This document shows positions 32,325-38,998 of a stretch of DNA of 38,998 nucleotides, piece after piece; position 1 is the first letter of the stretch, and each line of letters opens with the position of its first letter. Made by a program: the position numbers and the translations under genes. The notes beneath the pieces are model-generated. The model saw only the letters and a program-made list of their open reading frames with translations, did not search any database and was not told the origin of the DNA. This DNA is from Thalassolituus sp. UBA674 (GTDB taxonomy: Bacteria; Pseudomonadota; Gammaproteobacteria; Pseudomonadales; Oceanobacteraceae): positions 1 to 38,998 of the forward strand of contig DBNK01000023.1 of the NCBI GenBank assembly GCA_002298335.1, in the 5' to 3' direction.

Positions 32325-33149
32325 TCTTTTTTCTGCTGAGCGGCTTGCTGCTCTGCAACCCGGTGCATGCGGACTCGCGCCTGCTGGCAACGTCCGGTGT
32401 GACTCAGCTGGAAGGGAGTGCTGGGAGGGTTGGTGCCGTGGGCGGTGATGTCGGGCTATGCTGATGAAGGTGAAACCGCCGCCGGTGCTTTTTATACCGC
32501 CGTGGATGTTCAGGATTTCCGTCTTCGTGTCACCGGTGTCACTCTCAGTTATGACAACCGGGTTGAAGTCAGTGCAGCGCAGCAGGCATTTGAAATTAAA
32601 GGTGTCGCTGGTGATATCCGCCAGGAAATATTCTCTGCCAAAGTCCGCGTGGCCGGTGATCTGATTTACGGTTCAATGCCACAGATCGCCACCGGTGTGC
32701 AGTTCAAGAACTTGCTGGATGGCGATATTGCGGAGGCTGTCGGAGCCGATGCTGCGGATGCCGGTATGGATGGTTATGTGTCATTTACCCGTCTGCACCT
32801 CGGGGCCGTTGGTGGTTATAACCTGTTGTGGAATCTGTCCCTGCGTGCCACCAAAGCCAACCAGATGGGTTTGCTGGGCTATGGTGGTGATGAGAATGCC
32901 GGTTATCAGCTGATGCCTGAGGCCTCTGTCGCGGTATTGCTGGATAATGGCCTTGCAGTTGGTGGGGAATATCGTCAGAAACCGGATAATCTCAGCGCTT
33001 TCAGTGAAGATGATTTCATGGATATTTTCATCGCCTGGTTTCCGAATAAACAGGTTAACCTGACGCTGGCGTGGGCAGATCTGGGCAGCATTGCCGGATC
33101 GGAAAAACAGAGCGGCCTCTATGCCTCATTGAGTGCCTTCTTTTATTGA
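32303..33149 (+). pseudogene. DUF3034 outer-membrane-type protein, frameshifted
   Basis: The first frame begins at ATG 32303: MDFPQRLIFFLLSGLLLCNP, a signal peptide, then HADSRLLATSGVTQLEGSAG. It then goes out of frame to a TGA at 32462. The second frame (to 33149) gives GGLVPWAVMSGYADEGETAA and VDVQDFRLRVTGVTLSYDNR, then AKVRVAGDLIYGSMPQIATG and ends SGLYASLSAFFY. Together these match the DUF3034 family (signal peptide, LLATGGVTQLEGAAGGG-LVPWA start, beta-rich body, terminal Phe/Tyr), of unknown function. The break lies in the G-rich stretch GCTGGGAGGGTT near 32421-32430; removing one G or adding two bases restores SAGG(G)LVPWA. The second frame has its own GTG at 32418 but would lack a signal peptide. 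Confidence 0.72.
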
Positions 33150-33184
33150 GGAATTTCTGAAAAGAGACTTCTGAGGAGCGATTC

Positions 33185-33598
33185 ATGCTGCGGAAAGCCT
33201 TGTTGTTTATTTCCCTTATTTCATGGAGTGTTCATGCTCATTGCGGATCGCTTTATGAGGACCTTGGCGGGCGCGAAGGAATCGCCACTGTGGTGGATAA
33301 TTTCATCACGGAAATCTCCTTTGATCCGTCAATTTATCCGTTTTTCAGCAAGACCAATGTCCCGCGGTTACGTGAAAAGCTGGAAGAACAATTCTGTATG
33401 CTGAGTGGCGGACCCTGCGAATACACCGGCGATACCATGGAGAAAGTGCATACCGGAATGCATATCAGCAGCGCAGAATTTAACCGTACGGTTGAGCTGC
33501 TGCAGTCGGCTATGGATGATGCGGGAGTGCCTTTCACCACACAGAACCGTCTGATCAGACTGCTGGCGCCATTGCGCGAAGAGATCATCCGTCGCTGA
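33185..33598 (+). CDS. Exported group 1 truncated haemoglobin
   Basis: A 137-residue globin with an N-terminal signal peptide (MLRKALLFISLISWSVHA, cleavage before HC), so it should be periplasmic, unusual for a truncated globin. The fold signatures are LYEDLGGREGIATVVDNF, PFFSKTNVPRLREKLEEQFC, the GGP-xxYTG turn, and the proximal haem ligand His89 in MEKVHTGMHIS. Compared from memory with mycobacterial trHbN, the B10 Tyr appears to be Ile, which would change ligand handling. GAGGAG stands before the ATG. It ends the cupredoxin-EAL-DUF3034-globin set. Possible roles are NO or O2 binding or haem-based sensing in the periplasm. Cys20, Cys71 and Cys78 could form a disulfide. Confidence 0.9.
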   Translation: MLRKALLFISLISWSVHAHCGSLYEDLGGREGIATVVDNFITEISFDPSIYPFFSKTNVPRLREKLEEQFCMLSGGPCEYTGDTMEKVHTGMHISSAEFNRTVELLQSAMDDAGVPFTTQNRLIRLLAPLREEIIRR

Positions 33599-33687
33599 GA
33601 TATTTTGTTGGCAGAGCAGGGAGTTATCTGGCCATAATACTGTCAGACTGTTTCTCTCCATAAAACCTGCTGATATGAGGATTACGT

Positions 33688-34185
33688 ATGGCTACGGTTA
33701 CCCTGAAAGGCAATCCCTTCAACACCGCCGGTGAGCTGCCCCACACTGGTGATAAAGCGCCCGGTTTTACCCTGACCAAGGCAGACCTGAGTGATCTGAC
33801 ACTGGAAAGTTTATCCGGCAAAAAAGTTGTGCTGAATATTTTTCCGTCCATTGATACGCCGACCTGTGCAACCTCAGTGCGTAAATTCAATGAAGCCGCT
33901 GCTTCTCTGGATAATGTAGTTGTGGTTTGTGTCTCCAAAGATCTGCCGTTTGCCATGACCCGTTTCTGTGGTGCTGAAGGCATTGAAAACGTTGTGACCG
34001 GTTCTGCATTCCGCTCGAATTTCGGTGAGTTCTACGGTGTAACGTTCATCAACGGCCCACTGGCAGGTCTGCTGTCACGCTCTGTGCTGGTGATCGGTGA
34101 TGATGGCCGTGTGCTGTACACGGAACAGGTGGCCGAAACAGCGGATGAGCCGGATTACGATAAGGCGCTGGCTGTTCTGAGTTGA
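33688..34185 (+). CDS. tpx: Thiol peroxidase, 2-Cys peroxiredoxin
   Basis: A 165-residue atypical 2-Cys peroxiredoxin that reduces H2O2 and alkyl hydroperoxides using thioredoxin. The peroxidatic Cys60 sits in SIDTPTCATSVRKFNE and the resolving Cys94 in TRFCGAEGI, the same spacing as in E. coli Tpx (61 and 95). The opening VTLKGNPFNTAGELPHTGDK and the ending SRSVLVIGDDGRVLYTEQV are family-typical. There is no signal peptide. GAGGA precedes the ATG and a strong terminator follows the stop, so the gene is probably monocistronic. Confidence 0.96.
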   Translation: MATVTLKGNPFNTAGELPHTGDKAPGFTLTKADLSDLTLESLSGKKVVLNIFPSIDTPTCATSVRKFNEAAASLDNVVVVCVSKDLPFAMTRFCGAEGIENVVTGSAFRSNFGEFYGVTFINGPLAGLLSRSVLVIGDDGRVLYTEQVAETADEPDYDKALAVLS

Positions 34186-34204
34186 TTGCTGTGAATTCCT
34201 GACA

Positions 34205-34236
34205 ATAAAAAAGCCCGCATCTGCGGGCTTTTTTAT
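34205..34236. terminator. Bidirectional terminator between tpx and malic enzyme gene
   Basis: AATAAAAAAGCCCGCA-TC-TGCGGGCTTTTTTATT is a near-perfect inverted repeat with A/T tails on both sides, between the convergent genes. Confidence 0.9.
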
Positions 34237-34249
34237 TGGCTGATCAGTA

Positions 34250-35512
34250 TCAGATGTCTTTTACTGATTTCAGCGGGTAGTTGGCTGGCAGCGGGCCGTC
34301 AGCAACACCGGTTTCGATCGCAGTGGCAGCCACAGCGGTAGAAACAATACCCAGCAGACGGGAGTCAACGGCTTTCGGGATGATGTATTCCGGGCCGAAT
34401 TCCAGGCTGTCCAGACCGTAGGCTTTCAGAACTTCCGGGGTAACCGGTTCTTTAGCCAGAGCAGCCAGTGCTTTGGCAGCCGCCAGTTTCATTTCTTCGT
34501 TGATGCGCTTGGCACGTACGTCCAGAGCACCACGGAAAATGAACGGGAAGCCCAGAACGTTGTTCACCTGGTTCGGGAAGTCAGAACGACCGGTTGCCAT
34601 GATGGCATCAGGACGGACGGCTTTCACGATGTCCGGCATGATTTCCGGAACCGGGTTTGCACAGGCAAACACGATCGGGTTTTCAGCCATGGTCTTGATC
34701 TGGTCGCCAGTCACCATGTCCGGACCAGACAGGCCCAGGAAGATGTCAGCGCCATTGATGGCATCGTCAACGGTACGCTTGTCGGTATCTACGGCGAAAC
34801 CGGCTTTGTACTGGTTCAGGTCGGTACGGCCGGAATGAATCACACCGTTACGGTCACACATGAAGATGTTTTCACGCTTCATGCCTGCCAGAATCAGCAG
34901 CTTGGAGCAGGAGATTGCCGCTGCACCTGCGCCAAGAACGGCCATGGTCACTTCGTCAATCTTCTTGCCCTGAATTTCCAGAGCGTTCAGAACACCGGCA
35001 ACGGTTACGATGGCGGTACCGTGCTGGTCATCGTGGAAGACCGGAATGTCGCACTGTTCGATCAGGGTGCGTTCAATTTCAAAGCACTCAGGTGCTTTGA
35101 TATCTTCCAGGTTGATACCGCCAAAGGTGTTGGCGATACGGCGTACTGTGTCGATAAAGGCCTGCGGGCTTTCAGATTCAACTTCGATGTCGATGGAATC
35201 CACGCCAGCAAAACGCTTGAACAGCAGGGCTTTACCTTCCATAACCGGTTTGGACGCCAGAGGGCCCAGGTTACCCAGTCCCAGAATCGCCGTACCGTCG
35301 GTAATTACAGCCACCAGATTGCCCTTGGCGGTGTATTTGTAGGCATTTTCAGGGTCGGCGGCAATTTCCTTCACAGGTTCTGCAACGCCCGGGCTGTATG
35401 CAAGAGAAAGATCCATGGATGTTTCGGCAGGTGTAGTCAGCTCGATGCTGATCTTGCCCGGCTTAGGAAACTGGTGGTAATCCAGAGCCTTTTGCTTCAT
35501 ATCTTCAGACAT
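34250..35512 (-). CDS. NADP-dependent malic enzyme, short form
   Basis: A cytoplasmic enzyme decarboxylating malate to pyruvate. The ATG at 35512 gives 420 residues (MSEDMKQKALDYHQFPKPGK). Motifs are LAYSPGVAEPVKEI, NLVAVITDGTAILGLGNLGP, the catalytic Lys region ASKPVMEGKALLFKRFAGVD, the metal site FHDDQHGTAIVTVAGVLNAL and the dinucleotide fold MAVLGAGAAAISCSKLLIL. It lacks the C-terminal phosphotransacetylase-like domain of E. coli MaeB (759 residues) and so resembles the roughly 400-residue bacterial short forms. NADP versus NAD preference is by family only. The Shine-Dalgarno is weak, and the next ATG (MKQKALDYHQ) is a possible alternative start. Confidence 0.92.
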   Translation of the reverse strand: MSEDMKQKALDYHQFPKPGKISIELTTPAETSMDLSLAYSPGVAEPVKEIAADPENAYKYTAKGNLVAVITDGTAILGLGNLGPLASKPVMEGKALLFKRFAGVDSIDIEVESESPQAFIDTVRRIANTFGGINLEDIKAPECFEIERTLIEQCDIPVFHDDQHGTAIVTVAGVLNALEIQGKKIDEVTMAVLGAGAAAISCSKLLILAGMKRENIFMCDRNGVIHSGRTDLNQYKAGFAVDTDKRTVDDAINGADIFLGLSGPDMVTGDQIKTMAENPIVFACANPVPEIMPDIVKAVRPDAIMATGRSDFPNQVNNVLGFPFIFRGALDVRAKRINEEMKLAAAKALAALAKEPVTPEVLKAYGLDSLEFGPEYIIPKAVDSRLLGIVSTAVAATAIETGVADGPLPANYPLKSVKDI

Positions 35513-35653
35513 AGTTTTGTCCGTTCCGTCACGTGTGTTGTGTGTGTTCGCTTGCCCCAAAACTGGCCTCTTTCCGGGCCACTGGGCAAAGGGCCGTAAC
35601 TTTTAACAAAAAAGTGGTCAAACTTCCACCAGAATTGCGTGCAGGCGTGATTT

Positions 35654-36991
35654 TTATCGGTCAGGAACGATTAAGGGCAGGGACAGGGTGACTTTGAGGC
35701 CGGGGTATGTATTGCTGGCGGTGACTTCGCCGTGATGCAGCTCGACGATGCGTTTCACCAGCGCAAGGCCGATACCATAGCCGCCTGTGGCGTGGTCACG
35801 GGCACTGTCGACCTGAGTGAAGGGATCAAAAATCCGTGACAGTTCGTCGTCCGGAACACCGGGACCACGGTCACCGACGGAGATAAAGGCGCGGTCCTTG
35901 ATAATGCCGCAGCTGATGTTCAGCTCTGCACCTTCCGGCGAGAAGCGGATGGCGTTACGCAGAATGTTGTCGAAGGCGCGCTCGACCAGCAGCCAGTCCC
36001 AGCAGGCGGTGGCTTCTCTGATACGCCAGTTGCGGTTTACGGTCAGGCCGCGGTTGTGGCATTCGATATCGGCGTCTTCCAGCCATTCAGTCAGATACTC
36101 CACCAGATCACCGTCTTCGGCTTCCAGCTGCTGCTGGTCCTGCTGCTGCAGTTTGGCCAGGTCCAGCATCTGGCTGATCAGGCCATTGACCTGACCCAGC
36201 GCCCGCTCGATCCGGTTATGTTCGTTGGTGAGCAGGCCGTCTTTATCTTTTTTGCGTGCCAGACCGAGGGCAATCTGCAGCCGGGTCAGCGGTGAGCGCA
36301 GTTCATGGGAGACATCGCGCAGCAGTTGCTGGTGGCTGTTGAGCAGGCGCTGCAGCGCCAGCGCCATATCAATCACTTCGTCAGTAAGGGCGCCGAGTTC
36401 ATCGTGGCGACGGTAGCTGTTTTTCAGCGCCGTCATATCAAAGTCACCGCGGGCCAGACGGCGCACCGCACGCTGCAGTTTGAGCACCGGCCGCGTCTGT
36501 GACCAGGCGAGCAGGAAGCACAACAGGGTGACCACACCAATCACGACCAGTGGCACGACCCAGCGGCCTTTTTCCATCAGGGTGCTCTGCCAGGCTTTGC
36601 GTGCTACTGCTATATAAAGGTCATTGCCACGGCGCACCGGGCCGATCATCAGCCAGCCGCTGTCCTGTCCCCAGAGAATCTGGCCACGGTCGGCAGCGAT
36701 TTCAGCGAACTCTTCAATGTCATGGGGTAACTGCCCGAGGCTGTCGAGCGGCACGGTGACCAGATTCCAGCCGGGTGACAGGCGGCGCCAGAAACGCCGT
36801 TCTTCTACCAGGATGGGCGGGCGGGTATCAAGGATGCGGGCCAGCAGGCGGGTTTCTTCAATCGAGGCCTGACGGTAATAATCGTCATCCAGCCACTGAA
36901 TGGTCCCGGCCACAGCAATCATGGCCAGGAAGACAATGACCCAGAACCAGAGAAAAACCCGGAAGAAAAACGAGCGGTACCAGCGAACCAT
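35654..36991 (-). CDS. Sensor histidine kinase, CpxA-like
   Basis: A 445-residue inner-membrane kinase. TM1 is at about 9-29 (FFRVFLWFWVIVFLAMIAVA), a periplasmic domain spans about 30-142, and TM2 is at about 144-162. HAMP follows, then HisKA with LLRDVSHELRSPLTRLQIAL (His229). The ATPase domain has N-box DNILRNAIRFSPEG, G1 VGDRGPGVP and G2 GGYGIGLALVKRIVELH. The H-box, the HAMP and the short periplasmic domain suit the CpxA/envelope-stress group, but the periplasmic part is not clearly CpxA. It follows the response regulator gene by 12 bp on the same strand. The expected role is to phosphorylate that regulator. The signal is unknown. Confidence 0.88.
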   Translation of the reverse strand: MVRWYRSFFFRVFLWFWVIVFLAMIAVAGTIQWLDDDYYRQASIEETRLLARILDTRPPILVEERRFWRRLSPGWNLVTVPLDSLGQLPHDIEEFAEIAADRGQILWGQDSGWLMIGPVRRGNDLYIAVARKAWQSTLMEKGRWVVPLVVIGVVTLLCFLLAWSQTRPVLKLQRAVRRLARGDFDMTALKNSYRRHDELGALTDEVIDMALALQRLLNSHQQLLRDVSHELRSPLTRLQIALGLARKKDKDGLLTNEHNRIERALGQVNGLISQMLDLAKLQQQDQQQLEAEDGDLVEYLTEWLEDADIECHNRGLTVNRNWRIREATACWDWLLVERAFDNILRNAIRFSPEGAELNISCGIIKDRAFISVGDRGPGVPDDELSRIFDPFTQVDSARDHATGGYGIGLALVKRIVELHHGEVTASNTYPGLKVTLSLPLIVPDR

Positions 36992-37003
36992 CCGTTACTG
37001 CCG

Positions 37004-37696
37004 TCAGACCCGGACCAGCATATAGCCGCGGCTGCGTACCGTTTTGATCCAGTCGGAATCATCCGGGCGCTTGCCAAGCTTCTTGCGCAGGTTGCTGACG
37101 TGCATGTCAATCGAGCGGTCATAGGCCATCAGCGGGCGGCCGAGAGAGGCAATCGACAGGCTGTCTTTGTCGACCAACTGGCCGACGTGCTCCATCAGGC
37201 ATTGCAGAACACCGAATTCAGCACCGGTCAGCGGCAGCTCTTCGCCCGCCAGGGTGACGGTACGGGTGGAAGGGTTCAGCAGCAGGTCGCCGACTTTGAG
37301 TTCAGGGCCGGACTGCGGCTCGGCATCGGCGGCCATATCAATACGGCGGAACAGGGCTTTCACCCGGGCAATGAGTTCGTGCGGATCATAGGGCTTGGCA
37401 ATGTAATCGTCGGCGCCGTGTTCCAGCCCCAGTACCCGGTCTACGCTTTCGCCGCGGGCGGTGAGCATGATCACCGGAATGGAGGATTGTGCACGCAGGT
37501 TGCGCAGCACTTCAAAACCGTTTTTTCTGGGCAGCATAACGTCCAGCAGTATCAGATCATACTTGCCGGTCAGGGCCTGCTGCAGGCCATCTTCGCCGTT
37601 ATGAACCGGAGTCAGCTCATAACCTTCCATCGACAGATATTCACCAAGCAGTTCGCTCAGTTCAACATCATCATCAATCAATAATATGGATTTCAT
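37004..37696 (-). CDS. Response regulator, OmpR/CpxR-like
   Basis: A 230-residue DNA-binding regulator. I use the ATG at 37696 (MKSILLIDDDVELSELLGEY), preceded by AGAGGTG. The receiver domain has the acidic pocket DDD (8-10), phospho-acceptor Asp52 in LLDVMLPRKNG, Thr in VIMLTARGE and Lys in YIAKPYDP. The winged helix (about 130-229) ends with RSIDMHVSNLRKKLG and IKTVRSRGYMLVRV. The LTGAEFGVLQCLMEH helix and DRSIDMHVSNLRKKLG segment are close to CpxR. It is the first gene of the two-gene operon with the sensor kinase. An envelope-stress regulon is inferred by resemblance, not shown. Confidence 0.9.
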   Translation of the reverse strand: MKSILLIDDDVELSELLGEYLSMEGYELTPVHNGEDGLQQALTGKYDLILLDVMLPRKNGFEVLRNLRAQSSIPVIMLTARGESVDRVLGLEHGADDYIAKPYDPHELIARVKALFRRIDMAADAEPQSGPELKVGDLLLNPSTRTVTLAGEELPLTGAEFGVLQCLMEHVGQLVDKDSLSIASLGRPLMAYDRSIDMHVSNLRKKLGKRPDDSDWIKTVRSRGYMLVRV

Positions 37697-37791
37697 TGTG
37701 CACCTCTGAAGGAAGAGTAATCCCGGCGGTGAAATCCGGCCAGCCACTGTTGACCCTTCATTACGCTACTATTCAAAATACTGTGAATCAT

Positions 37792-38811
37792 TCAGTTACC
37801 CAGCAATACCGCGATCCAGCGGGTACTGTCGCGTGTCTCAAGGGCAATTTTCACCACCATGGTCAGAGGGATCGACAACAGCATGCCCACCGGCCCGAGC
37901 ACCCAGCCCCAGAACACCAATGACAGGAACACCACCAGGGTAGACAGTCCCAGAGTCTGACCCATCATCTTAGGCTCAACAATGTTGCCGTAGAAAGTAT
38001 TCGCCGCGAGATAGACTATTGCAGTAATCAGGGCTTCACCCGGCCCGAGCTGAATCAGGGCAACCAGTACTGCTGGTACGGCGGCAATAATGGAGCCTAT
38101 GGTCGGTATATAGTTGAGCAGGAAGGCAACCAGCGCCCACATGATGGCGTAGTCCACCCCGATGATGGCCAGGGCAATACCTATGCTGACACCGGTGAAC
38201 AGGCTGACGATGGTTTTCATCACCAGATAGCGCTGCACCAGATGACTGAAGCGGCCGAAGTGCTCCAGCGCCTGGGTCTGTTCGCCGAGGGTACGCTTCA
38301 GTTTGGCGGGCAGGGACGACGCCTCCAGCAGCATAAAAGCCACGGTAAACAGGATCAGGAAGGTATTGGCCAGCACACTGCTGAGGCCATTGAAGACGTT
38401 GCGTACCATGCCCATGGCCGCCGCCGGATTGACCATTTCAGCCAGTGCCTCGCGGGAGATATCCACCCCATAGGTACGCAGACGGTCGGCGGTTTCGGCG
38501 GTCAGCGCCGTCAGTTTGCTCTCGTAGGTGGGCAGGTCCTGATAAAAGGCGTTGATGGTGCTGCCGACGAAGGTGACCAGCAGTACACCAGTGAGCATAA
38601 AACCTGCCAGCACCAGAATCAGCGCCAGAAACTCCGGAATACCTTTGCGTCTCAGCCAGCCCATGATCGGCGCGCTGAGAACCGCTATAAACACCGACAG
38701 CAGAAACGGGATCAGCAGGCTCGCGGCACTTTTCATCCCGGCGATGACGATGACGGCAGCCGCGGCAACCAGGATGGCATTGGCCGGAGTGCGTGGAGAC
38801 GAGGCGTTCAT
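37792..38811 (-). CDS. AI-2E family transporter (PerM-like permease)
   Basis: A 339-residue multi-pass inner membrane protein of the AI-2E/PerM (UPF0118) superfamily, which includes the quorum-signal exporter TqsA and Na+/H+ antiporters, so the substrate cannot be assigned. N-terminal hydrophobic segments (ILVAAAAVIVIAGMKSAASL, then PFLLSVFIAVLSAPIMGWLR) precede a soluble loop. The C-terminal helices contain LVQRYLVMKTIVSLFTGVSI, FLLNYIPTIGSIIAAVPAVL and EPKMMGQTLGLSTLVVFLSL, which are the conserved family blocks. It lies downstream of no obvious operon partner, is divergent from the tRNA-Leu gene and about 95 bp from the response regulator. Confidence 0.9.
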   Translation of the reverse strand: MNASSPRTPANAILVAAAAVIVIAGMKSAASLLIPFLLSVFIAVLSAPIMGWLRRKGIPEFLALILVLAGFMLTGVLLVTFVGSTINAFYQDLPTYESKLTALTAETADRLRTYGVDISREALAEMVNPAAAMGMVRNVFNGLSSVLANTFLILFTVAFMLLEASSLPAKLKRTLGEQTQALEHFGRFSHLVQRYLVMKTIVSLFTGVSIGIALAIIGVDYAIMWALVAFLLNYIPTIGSIIAAVPAVLVALIQLGPGEALITAIVYLAANTFYGNIVEPKMMGQTLGLSTLVVFLSLVFWGWVLGPVGMLLSIPLTMVVKIALETRDSTRWIAVLLGN

Positions 38812-38892
38812 AATAAGTCTCTGAAATCAGTGCCCGTACATTACCTGAGAATGACCACAGGGGCACCTACTGGCGACTCTGTCACAACCTAC

Positions 38893-38921
38893 TTGTGAGA
38901 GGTTGTAGCCTTGGGTACACT
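38893..38921 (+). promoter_or_regulatory. Promoter of tRNA-Leu
   Basis: TTGTGA at 38893-38898 and TACACT at 38916-38921 with 17 bp between. A GCGCG discriminator follows the -10, as is typical of stringently controlled stable-RNA promoters. It lies about 50 bp before the tRNA. Confidence 0.6.
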
Positions 38922-38970
38922 GCGCGTCTCTTCGGTTCTGGCCATGTAAATGTGCCATAAAAGAAGCCAT

Positions 38971-38998
38971 GCGGAAGTGGTGGAATTGGTAGACACGC
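38971..38998 (+). tRNA. tRNA-Leu, 5' part (truncated by window)
   Basis: GCGGAAGTGGTGGAATTGG followed by TAGACACGC is the acceptor and D-arm start of a class II leucine tRNA. The anticodon lies beyond the window, so the isoacceptor is unknown. Confidence 0.9.

Overview
This is chromosomal DNA from a gammaproteobacterium with moderate to high GC. The gene blocks nudF-yqiB-yqiA-parE divergent from tolC, ygfB-pepP-ubiH-ubiI divergent from zapA-6S RNA-fthC, and glnA divergent from typA match the general gammaproteobacterial layout. The absence of enteric features, the short malic enzyme and the 65-70 residue TIGR02449 protein next to zapA suggest a marine Oceanospirillales/Pseudomonadales-type bacterium. 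The genus is not determined.

Layout. 1-1087: AT-richer DNA with two unrecognised genes, ending in three 20-22 bp repeats that abut the parE stop codon. I read this as the end of a Tn7-like transposon. 1090-6405: parE, yqiA, yqiB and nudF (leftward), then tolC (rightward). 6406-8520: a non-core stretch with a tolC terminator, hairpin repeats, a decayed RAYT transposase relic between 16-bp inverted repeats, and an AT-rich pair of genes for an exported Cys-containing protein and a small membrane protein. 8526-12887: ubiquinone hydroxylase genes ubiI and ubiH with pepP and ygfB. 13090-15189: TIGR02449 protein, zapA, 6S RNA, fthC, a 41-codon antisense ORF and an EVE-domain protein. 15203-20104: three consecutive DUF1254/DUF1214 genes. 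20098-21051: a lysophospholipase-type hydrolase.

21187-21960 is the most unusual stretch. Six intrinsic terminators are spaced 138-140 bp apart. Each of the five extra units carries a copy of the last codons of glnA plus its 3' UTR, so the 3' end of glnA has been amplified into a tandem array. glnA itself has a good sigma-54 promoter. typA, map, and an operon of a membrane-bound alpha/beta-hydrolase-like protein and a cytochrome P450 follow.

29284-33598 is a four-gene set: a cupredoxin-like 'methylamine utilization' protein, a membrane EAL phosphodiesterase with a degenerate GGDEF motif, a DUF3034 protein and an exported truncated haemoglobin. The first and third genes are each broken by a frameshift. 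The window closes with tpx, a malic enzyme, a CpxAR-like two-component system, an AI-2E/PerM-family permease and the 5' end of a tRNA-Leu gene.

Most of the window is ordinary core genome. The accessory or unusual parts are the transposon end, the RAYT/AT-rich island, the DUF1254 cluster, the glnA 3'-end array and the frameshifted globin operon.
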